A stretch of DNA of 64,000 nucleotides from an uncultured Eubacteriales bacterium (GTDB taxonomy: Bacteria > Bacillota > Clostridia > Oscillospirales > Oscillospiraceae), in NCBI GenBank assembly GCA_934572535.1, contig CAKTLJ010000001.1, positions 62,001 through 126,000 on the forward strand, read 5' to 3'. A model generated the notes under the pieces. That model did not search any database. It was not told the DNA's origin and worked only from the letters and a program-made list of their open reading frames with translations. Shown in pieces: positions 16,413-24,918 of this stretch. Each line of letters opens with the position of its first letter. Position 1 is the first letter of the stretch. The position numbers and the translations under genes are program-made.

Positions 16413-19142
16413 TTAGTGGACCACCACAGTGGTGCCGTTGGGAATGTTGTTGTACATGAACCAAATGTCGTCGTTATACATCCGCAGGCAGCCGTGGCTG
16501 ATCGGGAAGCCAATGCGGGCGTCATAGTAGCGGTCGGAGTTCATGGGCCAATACTCCAGACGGGAGTGGAAGGCATAGCCCGAGGAGCCGTTGAAGCGAA
16601 CGATGGGGCCGCAGTAGTAGGAGCCATAGTTCCAGGCGCTCTGCTTGTAGGAGGTGGTGAAGACACCCTTGATGGTGGGGGTGGAGGGCTTCCCGGTGCC
16701 GCACAGGCACTGGCGGATGAGCTTCCAGTTCCCCTGAGACCCCTCAAAGATATTCACCCGCTGGTAGGTCAGGTTGACCCAGACCAGATACTTGGTCTTG
16801 CTGGAATATCCCTTCAGGTTGACCCAGGCGGTCTTCACTTCGGGCTTGTAGTCGTTCTTCAAGGCCCAGGCCAGGGTGTAGTTTCCGGCATAGGTGCTGG
16901 TGACCTTGTTCAGAACGTCCGCCTCGGTCATGTTGTGGTAGTGCAGGTAGCCGTAGTTTTTCAGCTGGATGGTCTTGACGGCGCTGAGCTGCTGGGCCCG
17001 GCCATCCTCGGTCGTATAGGTCAGGACGAACTTGAGCTCCGAGGTGAGCTTCATGTTCTCGGTGTAGGTGTACTTGTGGCTCAGCTTCGGCGTATCCTTC
17101 CCCAAAACGATGGTCTGGGTGGAGACCTGCTTGCCGTCCACATACCAGGTCCCCGTGCAGGTCTTCCCCGCCTCGGGATACTTCAGGTCAGCCGTGACCG
17201 ACAGCGCTGCCCCCGCCTCCAGGACGGAGGGCGCGTTGAGGGAGGCCGAGGCCCGGGCAATGCCGTTGTCGGGGAAGTTCTCCACCTTCAGCTGGGTGCT
17301 GCCCCGGACCTCCTGCTGACGGCCATCCTCGGTCGTGTAGTACACGACAAGCTCCACCGTGCTGGTCTCCGGCATACCGTAATAGTAGTCATAGCGGAAG
17401 GTCAGATAGGGACTGCTCTTGCCCAGGGTGAGCTTGCCGGAGGCCACGTCCTTGCCGTCCACATACCAGACGCCTCGGCACACCTTGCCCACCTCGGGGG
17501 TGTCCACGACCGCATCGACCCGCAGGGTCTCTCCGGCGGCCAGGGTCTCAGGCGCTGAGAGGGTCACCACCGCGTCCGCCAGGCCCAGGTCGGCAAAGTT
17601 TTCCAGCTTCACGTCGGCGGAAGCCTTCTCCGTGTGCTCGTCCCCATCGGGGTCCTTGTAGCTGAGGACGAACTCCACCACGCCGTTCTCCTCCATGTCA
17701 TGGGTATACTGGGGCGTGATGGCGGAAACAGGGGTGTCCTTACCAAGGAGGACAGGCTCCTGGTCCATCAGCTTGCCGTTTAAATACCAGGAGGCGGTGC
17801 ACAGCTTGCCCACCTGCTCTTCGGGCACGGTCAGGTCCGCTGTGACCTTCAGGACCTTACCGGCGGGCAAGGTATGGGGGGCGTCAAGGCGCACCTCCAC
17901 CCCGGACAGGTCATAGCCGGTCCAGTCGGTGAGGCTGCCCTTGGAGACGTTCAGCTTGTAATACTTGGTGTTCAGGGTCACATCGGCCACCCGGCCACTG
18001 CCGGAAATGGTGTTGTCCCGACCGGCCAGCAGCAGGGTGTCCGCTCTGCCGTCCAGCTTCAGGGTGTTGCCTGTGCCGCGGATGATGATCTTGCCCACAG
18101 CGCAGCCATTCTTGAGGGAAAGGGTGTTGTTGCTGCCGGAAACGACCAGGGCGTCCAAAGAGCTGTTGATGGCGATGGTCCGGCCGCTGCCGGTGACCTC
18201 CACCCTGCCGATGGTCCCGGAGCAGGTCACGCTGCCCGCGCCCTCCCCCACCGTCAGGGTGCCGACGGTGCAGAGCTTGGGCAGGTCCAGGGTCACATCA
18301 CCGGCCCGGGCCGCCAGGACAAGCTTGTCGATCGTGCCCGCGCCCTGGATGGACAGGGCGTCCAAGCGGTCGGAGCGGATCGCCACCCGGGACGCACTGA
18401 CGTCGGTGAGGGCGATGACCGCGGAAGAATCGTCGAACCAGAGGTCACCGGCCGTCCGGTCGCGCAGGTCCGCGTCCCCGGAAATAACCGTGCCGGTCTT
18501 CCGGTTGTCCTGATAGGAATCGGCGACGGTATAGACCCCGGCCAGGCGGTAGAGGATGGAGGCGAACTCCGCCCGGGTCAGGGAACGATCCGCCTGGAGC
18601 CGCCCCTCACTGCCGTTGACCACCCCGGCCTCGATCAGGGAGGCCGCTGCCCGCTGCTTCTCCCCGGTGAGGTAGGCCGCGTCGGCAAACTGGTTCAAAA
18701 CGGACAGATCCGGGTCCGCTGTGGTGACCTGGAAGGCCCGGCCGAACAGGCGGAAGGCATCCCCACGGGAAATGGGCTGGTTCAGGTTGGAGCCGTAGCT
18801 CTCATCCAGCAGACCGGCGTAGACCGCCTTGGCGGCCTCGTCCTTGTACCAGGCCCCGGCGGGGATGGCAAAGGCAGAGGCGTCCCCTTTTCCGGTGACG
18901 TGGAGCACGCGGCACAGCACGGTCACCGCCTCGGCGGTGGTCACGCTGTTGTTGGGGGCCATGGTGGCGGCGTCGTATCCCTTGAGGATGCCGTCGGTGT
19001 AGGCCTGGCGCAGGGTGCCCTCCGCCCAGTGGCCCTTGACGTCCTTGAAGTCCTCAAAGGCGGCTCCGGCGGGGGCGGCAAGCCCCAGCGCCATGGTCAC
19101 GCCCAGGACCAAGGAAATGGCTTTTTGCAGAAACTTCTTCAT
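16413..19142 (-). CDS. S-layer-homology protein with C-terminal L,D-transpeptidase (YkuD) domain
   Basis: 909 residues. A signal peptide (1-27, ending PAGAA) is followed by two to three SLH domains (about 30-195; FKDVKGHWAEGTLRQAYTDG, RAEFASILYRLAG) that bind wall polysaccharide. Residues about 215-395 form a run of short beta strands resembling a beta-helix. Three ~100-residue Ig-like repeats follow (each with an APxxLxAG start and a WYxxGK motif). The C-terminus is a YkuD L,D-transpeptidase with the catalytic ISHGCLRM motif (Cys885). It would crosslink peptidoglycan 3-3 or anchor proteins at the surface. It is a single gene with its own terminator. Confidence 0.88.
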   Translation of the reverse strand: MKKFLQKAISLVLGVTMALGLAAPAGAAFEDFKDVKGHWAEGTLRQAYTDGILKGYDAATMAPNNSVTTAEAVTVLCRVLHVTGKGDASAFAIPAGAWYKDEAAKAVYAGLLDESYGSNLNQPISRGDAFRLFGRAFQVTTADPDLSVLNQFADAAYLTGEKQRAAASLIEAGVVNGSEGRLQADRSLTRAEFASILYRLAGVYTVADSYQDNRKTGTVISGDADLRDRTAGDLWFDDSSAVIALTDVSASRVAIRSDRLDALSIQGAGTIDKLVLAARAGDVTLDLPKLCTVGTLTVGEGAGSVTCSGTIGRVEVTGSGRTIAINSSLDALVVSGSNNTLSLKNGCAVGKIIIRGTGNTLKLDGRADTLLLAGRDNTISGSGRVADVTLNTKYYKLNVSKGSLTDWTGYDLSGVEVRLDAPHTLPAGKVLKVTADLTVPEEQVGKLCTASWYLNGKLMDQEPVLLGKDTPVSAITPQYTHDMEENGVVEFVLSYKDPDGDEHTEKASADVKLENFADLGLADAVVTLSAPETLAAGETLRVDAVVDTPEVGKVCRGVWYVDGKDVASGKLTLGKSSPYLTFRYDYYYGMPETSTVELVVYYTTEDGRQQEVRGSTQLKVENFPDNGIARASASLNAPSVLEAGAALSVTADLKYPEAGKTCTGTWYVDGKQVSTQTIVLGKDTPKLSHKYTYTENMKLTSELKFVLTYTTEDGRAQQLSAVKTIQLKNYGYLHYHNMTEADVLNKVTSTYAGNYTLAWALKNDYKPEVKTAWVNLKGYSSKTKYLVWVNLTYQRVNIFEGSQGNWKLIRQCLCGTGKPSTPTIKGVFTTSYKQSAWNYGSYYCGPIVRFNGSSGYAFHSRLEYWPMNSDRYYDARIGFPISHGCLRMYNDDIWFMYNNIPNGTTVVVH

Positions 19143-19426
19143 CTCTCGTTCCTCCCACGCGCATTTCTATCCCTGGTGGTGGATCCGTCGCCCCAGGCAC
19201 AAAATGCGGTTTCGTTTCATATGGACCCAGTGTACCGGATTTACGAGAGGATTGCAAGTTTTCCGGTGAAATTTTCTTCCCTTCTTTTCCGCAAAACAGC
19301 GCGGCAAACTCTGCCGCGCTGTGTCTCTTCTGCTGCGATCGTATGTCCACGTGCCGGAATGTGGGGGCGCGCGTCGAGCGTTCCGCTCTGGGGCAGTCTC
19401 TTTCCATCAGACAGGGAGGGGTGCCC

Positions 19427-20170
19427 TCATTCCTCCTCTGGCCCCAGCTGGAGAAAGGCCTTGATGAGGTTCCGCTCTCCGGCCTTGATCTGGAACATGA
19501 CCTCGCTTCCCTCGAGCCGCCGATAGACCTGGAGCTCCTCCCCTTCCCGGCTCTCGGCGGCGTAGTGGATATCGAATGCCCGGATGGGATGCCGGTCCCA
19601 GAAGGCGGACGGAAAGGCGTCCAGCAGCAGGCGCACATAGGCCACGTTGTTCATGTGGCCGTTGAGGTCGGTGTCCGTGCTGCGGACCACATGGCGGTAG
19701 GCCAGACTCTCCTCGTCCAGGTTGCCCTTTCTTCGGAGGTAGGGCTCGTCCAAGACCGGCGGGCACACCGCGAGGTCCACCGGGAAGGGCGTGGTCTCCA
19801 CCCGGCGCAGCTTGTGGTCGGTCACATCCACGGCGCACAGCTCCTGTCGGCACCGCACCAGAGGCACCCCCTCCAAGCTCTCCACCAGCACGTTCAGGTG
19901 GATGGTCACGGAGGTGATCTTCACCGGAAGGACCGTGATGCGGACGGTCTCGCCCCAGAGCGGCATCCGTTCATAGACGATTTTTGACCGGGCGATGGCC
20001 CAGGCCGCGCCGTGGCTTCGGCTCATGCGGATGGAATCACAGCCATACTGGGTGAAAAACTCGGTAAAGGCGTCCTGAAAGAGCTGGGACGCATGGTAGA
20101 CGTCCATTTCACAGCGGCGGTCGGAAAATGCGGCCGTGATCCGCTGTTCTGCGGTATACGTATTTTTCAC
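19427..20170 (-). CDS. Acyl-ACP thioesterase (FatA/FatB-like)
   Basis: 247 residues forming a tandem hotdog protein. The second half carries STDTDLNGHMNNVAYVRLLLDAF, the conserved acyl-ACP thioesterase segment with the catalytic Asn/His. It would release free fatty acids from acyl-ACP, which is common in gut Firmicutes. The start is GTG at 20170, chosen because AAAGGAAG precedes it by 7 bases and the family-like MKNTYTAEQRITAAFSDR begins there; longer frames run into the divergent amidase gene. It is divergent from the lipoprotein amidase. Confidence 0.88.
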   Translation of the reverse strand: MKNTYTAEQRITAAFSDRRCEMDVYHASQLFQDAFTEFFTQYGCDSIRMSRSHGAAWAIARSKIVYERMPLWGETVRITVLPVKITSVTIHLNVLVESLEGVPLVRCRQELCAVDVTDHKLRRVETTPFPVDLAVCPPVLDEPYLRRKGNLDEESLAYRHVVRSTDTDLNGHMNNVAYVRLLLDAFPSAFWDRHPIRAFDIHYAAESREGEELQVYRRLEGSEVMFQIKAGERNLIKAFLQLGPEEE

Positions 20171-20202
20171 AGATTTTCTTCCTTTCAAACCCAGGCGACC
20201 CG

Positions 20203-20231
20203 TTGAAAGGGGGCCGCTGGTACGATATAAT
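20203..20231 (+). promoter_or_regulatory. Sigma-A promoter of the lipoprotein amidase
   Basis: TTGAAA, 17-base spacer, TATAAT, about 45 bases before the ATG at 20275. Confidence 0.75.
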
Positions 20232-20274
20232 GTAACAAGATAGCATCCAACCATTGCGCAACAGGAGGTTTCCC

Positions 20275-21132
20275 ATGAAACGCACTGTCTTTTCTCTGCT
20301 GGTCTGCTGCCTTTTCCTGGCCTGCCTCGTAGGCTGCGGCAGCAGCGCCGCGCCCCAAGCGTCTGGCGCCAAAGACGCCAGCGTCCAAGGACCCACGGCA
20401 CAGGACGACGCTGTCCAAAAGGCGCAAGCCTCCGCCGACCAGGACCTCCCTGCCCAAAAGCAGGCGGAGGCGCCCACACCCACCGCCCCGGCTGTCTCCC
20501 GAACCGTGGTCATCGACCCTGGGCATCAGGCCCGGGCCAACACCGACCAGGAACCCATCGGGCCTGGCTCCGCGGAAACCAAGATGAAGGTCACCGGCGG
20601 CACGGCCGGAGTCGCAACGGGGATCCCGGAATATGAACTGACCCTCACCGTCTCCCAGTTGCTGCGGGACGAGCTGACCGCCCGGGGCTATCAGGTGGTC
20701 ATGGTGCGGGAGTCGCACGACGTCAACCTGAGCAATCGGGAGCGGGCAGACATTGCCAACCGGTCCGGCGACATCTTCCTGCGCATCCACGCCAACGGCT
20801 CCGAGGACGCCTCTGCCACCGGGGCCATGACCCTCTCCCCCACGGCCCAAAATCCTTACCCCATCGGCGGGCTTTACGCCCAGTGCCGCCTTCTGTCCGA
20901 CCTGGTGCTGGACGGTCTGGTGCGCGCCGCCGGGGCCAAGGCGCTGCCGGTGTGGGAGACCGACACCATGAGCGGCATCAACTGGTGCCAGATCCCGGTG
21001 ACCATCGTGGAGATGGGCTTTCTGTCCACTCCCCAGGAAGACGTTCTTCTGAACAGCCCGGACTACCAGGCCAAGCTCGTCGCCGGGATCGCCAACGGAG
21101 TGGACGCGTACTTTGCCCAGACGGCCTCCTGA
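20275..21132 (+). CDS. Lipoprotein N-acetylmuramoyl-L-alanine amidase (Amidase_3)
   Basis: 285 residues. The signal peptide ends in LVG-Cys21, followed by an Ala/Gln-rich linker (22-80). The Amidase_3 domain (about 85-282) has VVIDPGHQ (zinc His), VRESHDVNLSNRERADIAN, LRIHANGS (zinc His) and VEMGFLSTPQED (catalytic Glu). It cleaves the amide bond between muramic acid and the stem peptide on the outer face of the membrane. AGGAGG precedes the ATG. A consensus sigma-A promoter points to vegetative expression, unlike the cwlD gene elsewhere in this window. Confidence 0.9.
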   Translation: MKRTVFSLLVCCLFLACLVGCGSSAAPQASGAKDASVQGPTAQDDAVQKAQASADQDLPAQKQAEAPTPTAPAVSRTVVIDPGHQARANTDQEPIGPGSAETKMKVTGGTAGVATGIPEYELTLTVSQLLRDELTARGYQVVMVRESHDVNLSNRERADIANRSGDIFLRIHANGSEDASATGAMTLSPTAQNPYPIGGLYAQCRLLSDLVLDGLVRAAGAKALPVWETDTMSGINWCQIPVTIVEMGFLSTPQEDVLLNSPDYQAKLVAGIANGVDAYFAQTAS

Positions 21133-21208
21133 GCGAAGGGGCTGCCCACAGGCAGAGGCGCGTACTTCCGTATTTTAATTCATTTTGAACCAGGAAGCAA
21201 GGGATTCT

Positions 21209-21466
21209 ATGTCCGAGAATGTCACCTACATCCTCCGCTGCGCCGACGGCACCTACTACACCGGCTGGACCAACGACCTGGAAAGGCGTCTGGCCGCCCA
21301 CAACGCGGGCATCGCCTCCAAGTATACCCGTTCCCGTCGGCCAGTGGAGCTGGTGTATCACGAGTGCTTTGCCACCAAGAAGGAGGCCATGGGCCGGGAG
21401 TGGCGCATCAAGCAGCTCACCCGGTCGCAGAAGGAAGCCCTGATCGGGTCAAACCCACGCCCGTAA
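21209..21466 (+). CDS. GIY-YIG nuclease-domain protein (UPF0213 type)
   Basis: 85 residues consisting only of a GIY-YIG domain: TYILRCADGTYYTGWT gives the GIY/YIG strands, followed by ERRLAAHNAG with the catalytic Arg and GREWRIKQL with the catalytic Glu. Small stand-alone members (YazA/UhpP type) are common in Firmicutes, and their role is not settled. The ATG at 21209 is preferred over a TTG 24 bases upstream, since GGAAGCAAGGG lies before it. Confidence 0.85.
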   Translation: MSENVTYILRCADGTYYTGWTNDLERRLAAHNAGIASKYTRSRRPVELVYHECFATKKEAMGREWRIKQLTRSQKEALIGSNPRP

Positions 21467-21474
21467 ACGGGAAA

Positions 21475-21527
21475 GTCCCCTTAGCGCGTCTCGAAATGCT
21501 TGTCATTTCGGGATGCGCTAAGGGGAC
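21475..21527. terminator. Long interrupted hairpin between convergent genes
   Basis: A 24-base inverted repeat (outer GTCCCCTTAGCGC, inner CGAAATG, separated by a 4-base mismatch) with a 5-base loop. It lies between the GIY-YIG gene and the convergent membrane protein gene and is probably a two-way terminator, but lacks a T run and is longer than usual. Confidence 0.55.
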
Positions 21528-21542
21528 CGTGTCCAGTTTGCG

Positions 21543-21893
21543 TTATTCTTCCGGGCGATCTTCGGGCGTTTCGGGAGTGTCCGGCTTTGCCGCAGCGGGC
21601 CGGGCATAGGTCTCCTTGATCTCCTTCTTCATGGCCTTCTTGTCTCTCTGGCGGCCCAGGACATGAAGGATGGCGGTGATGACGAAGAGGAGCCAGAACC
21701 GGCTGCTGAAGTCCATGTTCCACCCCTCGGGCAGGACCTTCACCACGATGTTCCAGGCGAAGCTCAGAATGAGGGAGACCCAGATGAGGATCAGGGAACC
21801 GAACCAATTCTTACGGCGGATGAAGCGATCCTGACAGATCAGGACCACGAGCCAAATGATGACCCAGGGCAGCTGCGTGAGGAACGTTGACAT
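21543..21893 (-). CDS. Small membrane protein of unknown function
   Basis: 116 residues with three predicted membrane segments (about 5-20, 32-50 and 65-82) and a charged, Pro/Glu-rich cytoplasmic tail (KKAMKKEIKETYARP). A GGAGG-like ribosome site precedes the ATG. I recognise no family. It is flanked by a convergent GIY-YIG gene and, upstream on the same strand, a BlaI-type repressor gene 129 bases away. Confidence 0.6.
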   Translation of the reverse strand: MSTFLTQLPWVIIWLVVLICQDRFIRRKNWFGSLILIWVSLILSFAWNIVVKVLPEGWNMDFSSRFWLLFVITAILHVLGRQRDKKAMKKEIKETYARPAAAKPDTPETPEDRPEE

Positions 21894-22022
21894 AAGGGAA
21901 CCTCCTTCCCAGGATGGGCAGTTTCATTGCTCCCATCATAGCACATTTGGAGGAAAGACTCAAGGTCTACCTTCCAAAGGTCCCTGCCAGGGCCGGACTG
22001 ACCGACGCCGCGCCCGATCCTC

Positions 22023-22379
22023 TCAGCCCTTGTGCTCGTCGATGAGGTGCTTGAGCTCCTCAGCCTCGGCCTCGCTGATCTCCTTGCCGCCCATGAAGGC
22101 CGCCAAGAAACCCGGCAGGGAGCCGCCGAAGGTGCGGTCCACGAACTGCTCTGCCGCCTGGTTGTCCACCAGCTCGCGAGGCACCACCACGGAGACCACG
22201 CTCTTCTCGTTCTGGAGCAAGCCCTTGAGGCACATCTTCTTCAGGACCGTGTAGGTGGTAGACTTCTTCCAGCCCAGCTTTTCGCTGCACAGCTCCACCA
22301 GCTTGCCGGAACCAACCGGCGCGGCCTCCCACACCACCTGCATGAAGCGGTATTCACTGTCGGCAATATGATATTCCAT
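22023..22379 (-). CDS. BlaI/MecI/CopY-family transcriptional repressor
   Basis: 118 residues with a winged-helix DNA-binding domain: AEYRFMQVVWE-like start (DSEYRFMQVVWEAAPVGSGK), then KKSTTYTVLKKMCLKGLL as recognition helix and wing, and a C-terminal dimerisation helix rich in Glu. Members repress beta-lactamase, mecA or copper genes and are usually released by a BlaR1-type protease. No blaR1 is next to it. Two consecutive ATGs exist; the second (22379) has better spacing to AAGGAGG. Confidence 0.88.
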   Translation of the reverse strand: MEYHIADSEYRFMQVVWEAAPVGSGKLVELCSEKLGWKKSTTYTVLKKMCLKGLLQNEKSVVSVVVPRELVDNQAAEQFVDRTFGGSLPGFLAAFMGGKEISEAEAEELKHLIDEHKG

Positions 22380-22536
22380 CATACGCCCTCCTTTCCGTTC
22401 AGGTATCATCTCTCACTTAAAAGTTTATATCGGTAGACTCTCTATGTCAAGTCTAAATTCCCTTGAACCGGCAAAAAATCTGCCCCAAGCGGGGCAAATT
22501 TCCTGCGCAACGGGCGAAGTGATCCCAGCGCCTCGT

Positions 22537-23364
22537 TCAAACCAGGGTGAAGTGGGCCAGGACCACGAGACCCAGGACGATGCGGTACCAGCCAAAGACC
22601 TTAAAGTCATGTTTTTTAATGTAGCCCATGAGGAACTTGATGACCAGAACGGACACCAGGAAGGCCACGATACAGCCCACCCCCAGGGTCACAAGCTCCG
22701 CCCCGGTGAAGGCGAAGCCGAACTTCAGCAGCTTCAGGAAGCTCAGGCCGAACATGACCGGGACGGCCAGGAAGAAGGTGAACTCCGCCGCCGCCACCCG
22801 GGAGACCCCCAGCAGCAGCGCCCCGATGATGGTGGAGCCGGACCGGGAGGTCCCGGGGATGATCGAGAGCACCTGGAAGAGGCCGATGAGAAAGGCCGTC
22901 CGGAAGGTGATGTCCTCCAGTTTGTTCACCTGGGGGGTGCGGGAGCGATTCCAATTCTCTACGAGGAGGAAGGCCACACCGTAGAGGATGAGCGCCCCGG
23001 CGATGACCACCGGGGTGTGGAGGTGCGCATCGATCCAGTTGTCAAAGAGGATGGTCACCACCGCCCCGGGAACGCAGGCCACCACGACCTTGCACCACAT
23101 ATGGATGGTATCCCGCTTCACCGCCGGGCCCTTGTCTCGCCGCTGAAAGGGCCACATCTTCTCCCAGAAAAGAAGGACCACCGCCAGAATGGCTCCCAGC
23201 TGGATGACCACAAAAAACATATTCTTGAAGTCCGAGGAGACGTTCATCTGCAAAAATTCGTCCACCAGGAGCATGTGGCCGGTGCTGCTGATGGGCAGCC
23301 ACTCGGTAACGCCCTCCACAACACCCAGGAAGACCACCTTGAGCAGTTCGATGAGGTTTATCAT
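22537..23364 (-). CDS. uppP: Undecaprenyl-diphosphatase UppP (BacA)
   Basis: 275 residues, polytopic. The BacA/UppP signatures are intact: GVVEGVTEWLPISSTGHM at about 15-32 (catalytic Glu and Ser) and PGTSRSGSTI near 165 (catalytic Arg). The enzyme dephosphorylates C55-PP so that the lipid carrier can be reused for peptidoglycan and teichoic acid; overexpression gives bacitracin resistance. A short hairpin lies in its leader (23398-23416). Confidence 0.96.
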   Translation of the reverse strand: MINLIELLKVVFLGVVEGVTEWLPISSTGHMLLVDEFLQMNVSSDFKNMFFVVIQLGAILAVVLLFWEKMWPFQRRDKGPAVKRDTIHMWCKVVVACVPGAVVTILFDNWIDAHLHTPVVIAGALILYGVAFLLVENWNRSRTPQVNKLEDITFRTAFLIGLFQVLSIIPGTSRSGSTIIGALLLGVSRVAAAEFTFFLAVPVMFGLSFLKLLKFGFAFTGAELVTLGVGCIVAFLVSVLVIKFLMGYIKKHDFKVFGWYRIVLGLVVLAHFTLV

Positions 23365-23514
23365 GGGTCAGACCTCCTATTGCAATAAGCTTTGGTTGCC
23401 CAGACTCCGACTGGGCTTTTTCCACGAGCTAACAGTATACCAAGTTTTCTCCGGCCCGTCTACCCTTAACCGTTCGATCAAAGCGCCCACACAGGCCGCG
23501 TTCCGCCAAAAATT

Positions 23515-23558
23515 TGTACAGTTTTTTCACTCTGTCTGTACAGTTTCTTCGCATTGTC
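23515..23558 (+). repeat. Tandem 22-bp direct repeat upstream of the CmpB-like gene
   Basis: Two adjacent 22-base units (23515-23536 and 23537-23558) that differ at only four or five positions; each begins with the palindrome TGTACAGTTT and shares TTC and TGTC further on. A period of 22 bases is two helical turns. They lie just upstream of a weak promoter (TTCTCT, 17 bases, TATACT at 23584-23589) and look like paired binding sites. Confidence 0.6.
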
Positions 23559-23621
23559 CCTTCTCTTTTCCCCTCGCCTTTGCTATACTGAATAGATACC
23601 AAACAAGCGAGGTCATGCCGT

Positions 23622-24350
23622 ATGGTCTATAGCCAGAGCCAATGGCTGCTGCTCTTCTTTCTCTACTGCGTCGCCGGATGGATTTGGGAATCTCTTTTCG
23701 TCTCCGTCCAGAAGCGCGCCTGGGTGAACCGGGGGTTCCTCCACGGACCCTGGCTGCCCATCTACGGGACCGGCGCCATCCTCATCCTCTTCACCACCCT
23801 GCCCTGCCAGGAAAATCTCCCCCTGACCTTCCTGGTCGGAATGGTCACCGCCACCCTCCTGGAGGGATTCACCGGCATGGTCATGGAGCGCGTCTTCCAC
23901 ATGCGCTGGTGGGACTACAGCGACAAGCCCCTCAACTGGAAGGGGTACATCTGCCTGTCCGTGACAGTGGCCTGGGGGTTCTTCTCCCTTTTCCTGGTCT
24001 ACGTCCTCCACCCGCCCATGGAGCGGCTGCTCCTCTGGATCCCCAAGTGGTTGGTCGATCCAGCCGTCCTGCTGCTGACCATCCTGTTCGTGGTGGACTC
24101 CACCAAGTCCGTCCAGGACGCCCTGGGCCTCAAGTCTCTGATGATTCGGCTCAGCGAGCACCGGCCCAGCCCGGAGCGGCTCCAGGCCCTCCTGTCCTAT
24201 GGCAAGAGCCACTGGCGGACCCGTTCCCTCCACCGGGCCATGTCTATCTTGCAGCGCAACCCCAGCGCCATGTCCCACCGCCACCGCGAGGCCTTTGCCT
24301 CTCTGAAAAACCTGAAAAAAATCAAAGCCTACAAAAACAGAAGGGTGTGA
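23622..24350 (+). CDS. CmpB-like membrane protein (putative ABC transporter permease family)
   Basis: 242 residues with five to six membrane helices. The N-terminal half matches the PF06541 (ABC_trans_CmpB) pattern: VNRGFLHGPWLPIYGTGAIL, VGMVTATLLEGFTGMVMERVF, RWWDYSDKPLNWKGYICLSVT. These proteins are called ABC permeases in databases on weak grounds and no ATPase is adjacent here, so transport is not shown. The last ~80 residues are basic and cytoplasmic. A tandem repeat precedes the promoter, suggesting a dedicated regulator. Confidence 0.75.
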   Translation: MVYSQSQWLLLFFLYCVAGWIWESLFVSVQKRAWVNRGFLHGPWLPIYGTGAILILFTTLPCQENLPLTFLVGMVTATLLEGFTGMVMERVFHMRWWDYSDKPLNWKGYICLSVTVAWGFFSLFLVYVLHPPMERLLLWIPKWLVDPAVLLLTILFVVDSTKSVQDALGLKSLMIRLSEHRPSPERLQALLSYGKSHWRTRSLHRAMSILQRNPSAMSHRHREAFASLKNLKKIKAYKNRRV

Positions 24351-24365
24351 CCAGCGGTCACACCC
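24343..24365. terminator. Hairpin shared by two convergent stop codons
   Basis: GGGTGTGACC, AGC, GGTCACACCC is a perfect 10-bp stem that contains the stop codons of both the CmpB-like gene and the TetR gene. TTCTGTTTTTG follows on the minus strand, making it a good terminator for TetR. Confidence 0.75.
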
Positions 24366-24906
24366 CGATGTGTTCTATGGGCAGAATTTTGCCCTGGATG
24401 AGTTTCAGCAGCTGACAGGCCAGCTTGTCCGGGTCGCAGTCGGGCCGTCCGCAGTGCTCCAGCAAAACACCGGCAATGCCGAAGGCGTAGAATTGCAGCG
24501 CTATCTCGGCGTCCTCGTAGTTCACGGTCAGATCCGGCGCCTTGCTGCGCAGCAGTTCCAGGAGATAGATCTTCAATCCCTCCACGAAGATCTTCTCGAT
24601 GCGCTCGTGCTTCTGGGACTGGAGGAGCTTTTGGATGAGCTCGTGGTTCTCCACCGCCACCGCGATGAACTTCCGAATGGCCCGCTCCGGGTCCTCCTCG
24701 GAGAGGCTGGCGTCCAAGGCCTTCTGGATGGCCTGCCGGGCCGACCACTCGATGACGTCAAGGATATCCTGGAAGTGGTAGTAAAAGGTCTGACGAGAGA
24801 TGTGGCAGGTCTCCACCAGGTCCTTCACGGTGATCTTGTCGATCCCCTTCTGCTTGACCATGGAAAAGAAGTTGTCGGCGATCACGTTTTTCATGTTTGT
24901 AGGCAT
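24358..24906 (-). CDS. TetR/AcrR-family transcriptional regulator
   Basis: 182 residues. The N-terminal helix-turn-helix (about 22-46: GIDKITVKDLVETCHISRQTFYYHF) is typical of TetR; the C-terminal ligand domain has the DhaS-like pattern. It lies 12 bases downstream of an acyl-CoA thioesterase gene on the same strand and is probably cotranscribed, which hints at control by an acyl-CoA or a fatty acid. That is inference. Confidence 0.88.
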   Translation of the reverse strand: MPTNMKNVIADNFFSMVKQKGIDKITVKDLVETCHISRQTFYYHFQDILDVIEWSARQAIQKALDASLSEEDPERAIRKFIAVAVENHELIQKLLQSQKHERIEKIFVEGLKIYLLELLRSKAPDLTVNYEDAEIALQFYAFGIAGVLLEHCGRPDCDPDKLACQLLKLIQGKILPIEHIGV

Positions 24907-24918
24907 TGTCGTTCTCCG

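Noticed and set aside
21185-21208. TTG start 24 bases upstream for the GIY-YIG protein
   Set aside because: No ribosome site before it; the ATG at 21209 begins right at the domain and has a purine-rich site.
23398-23421. GCCCAG/CTGGGC hairpin with TTTTT on the plus strand
   Set aside because: It looks like a terminator, but no plus-strand transcript leads to it; it falls in the uppP leader and may be chance or an attenuator remnant.
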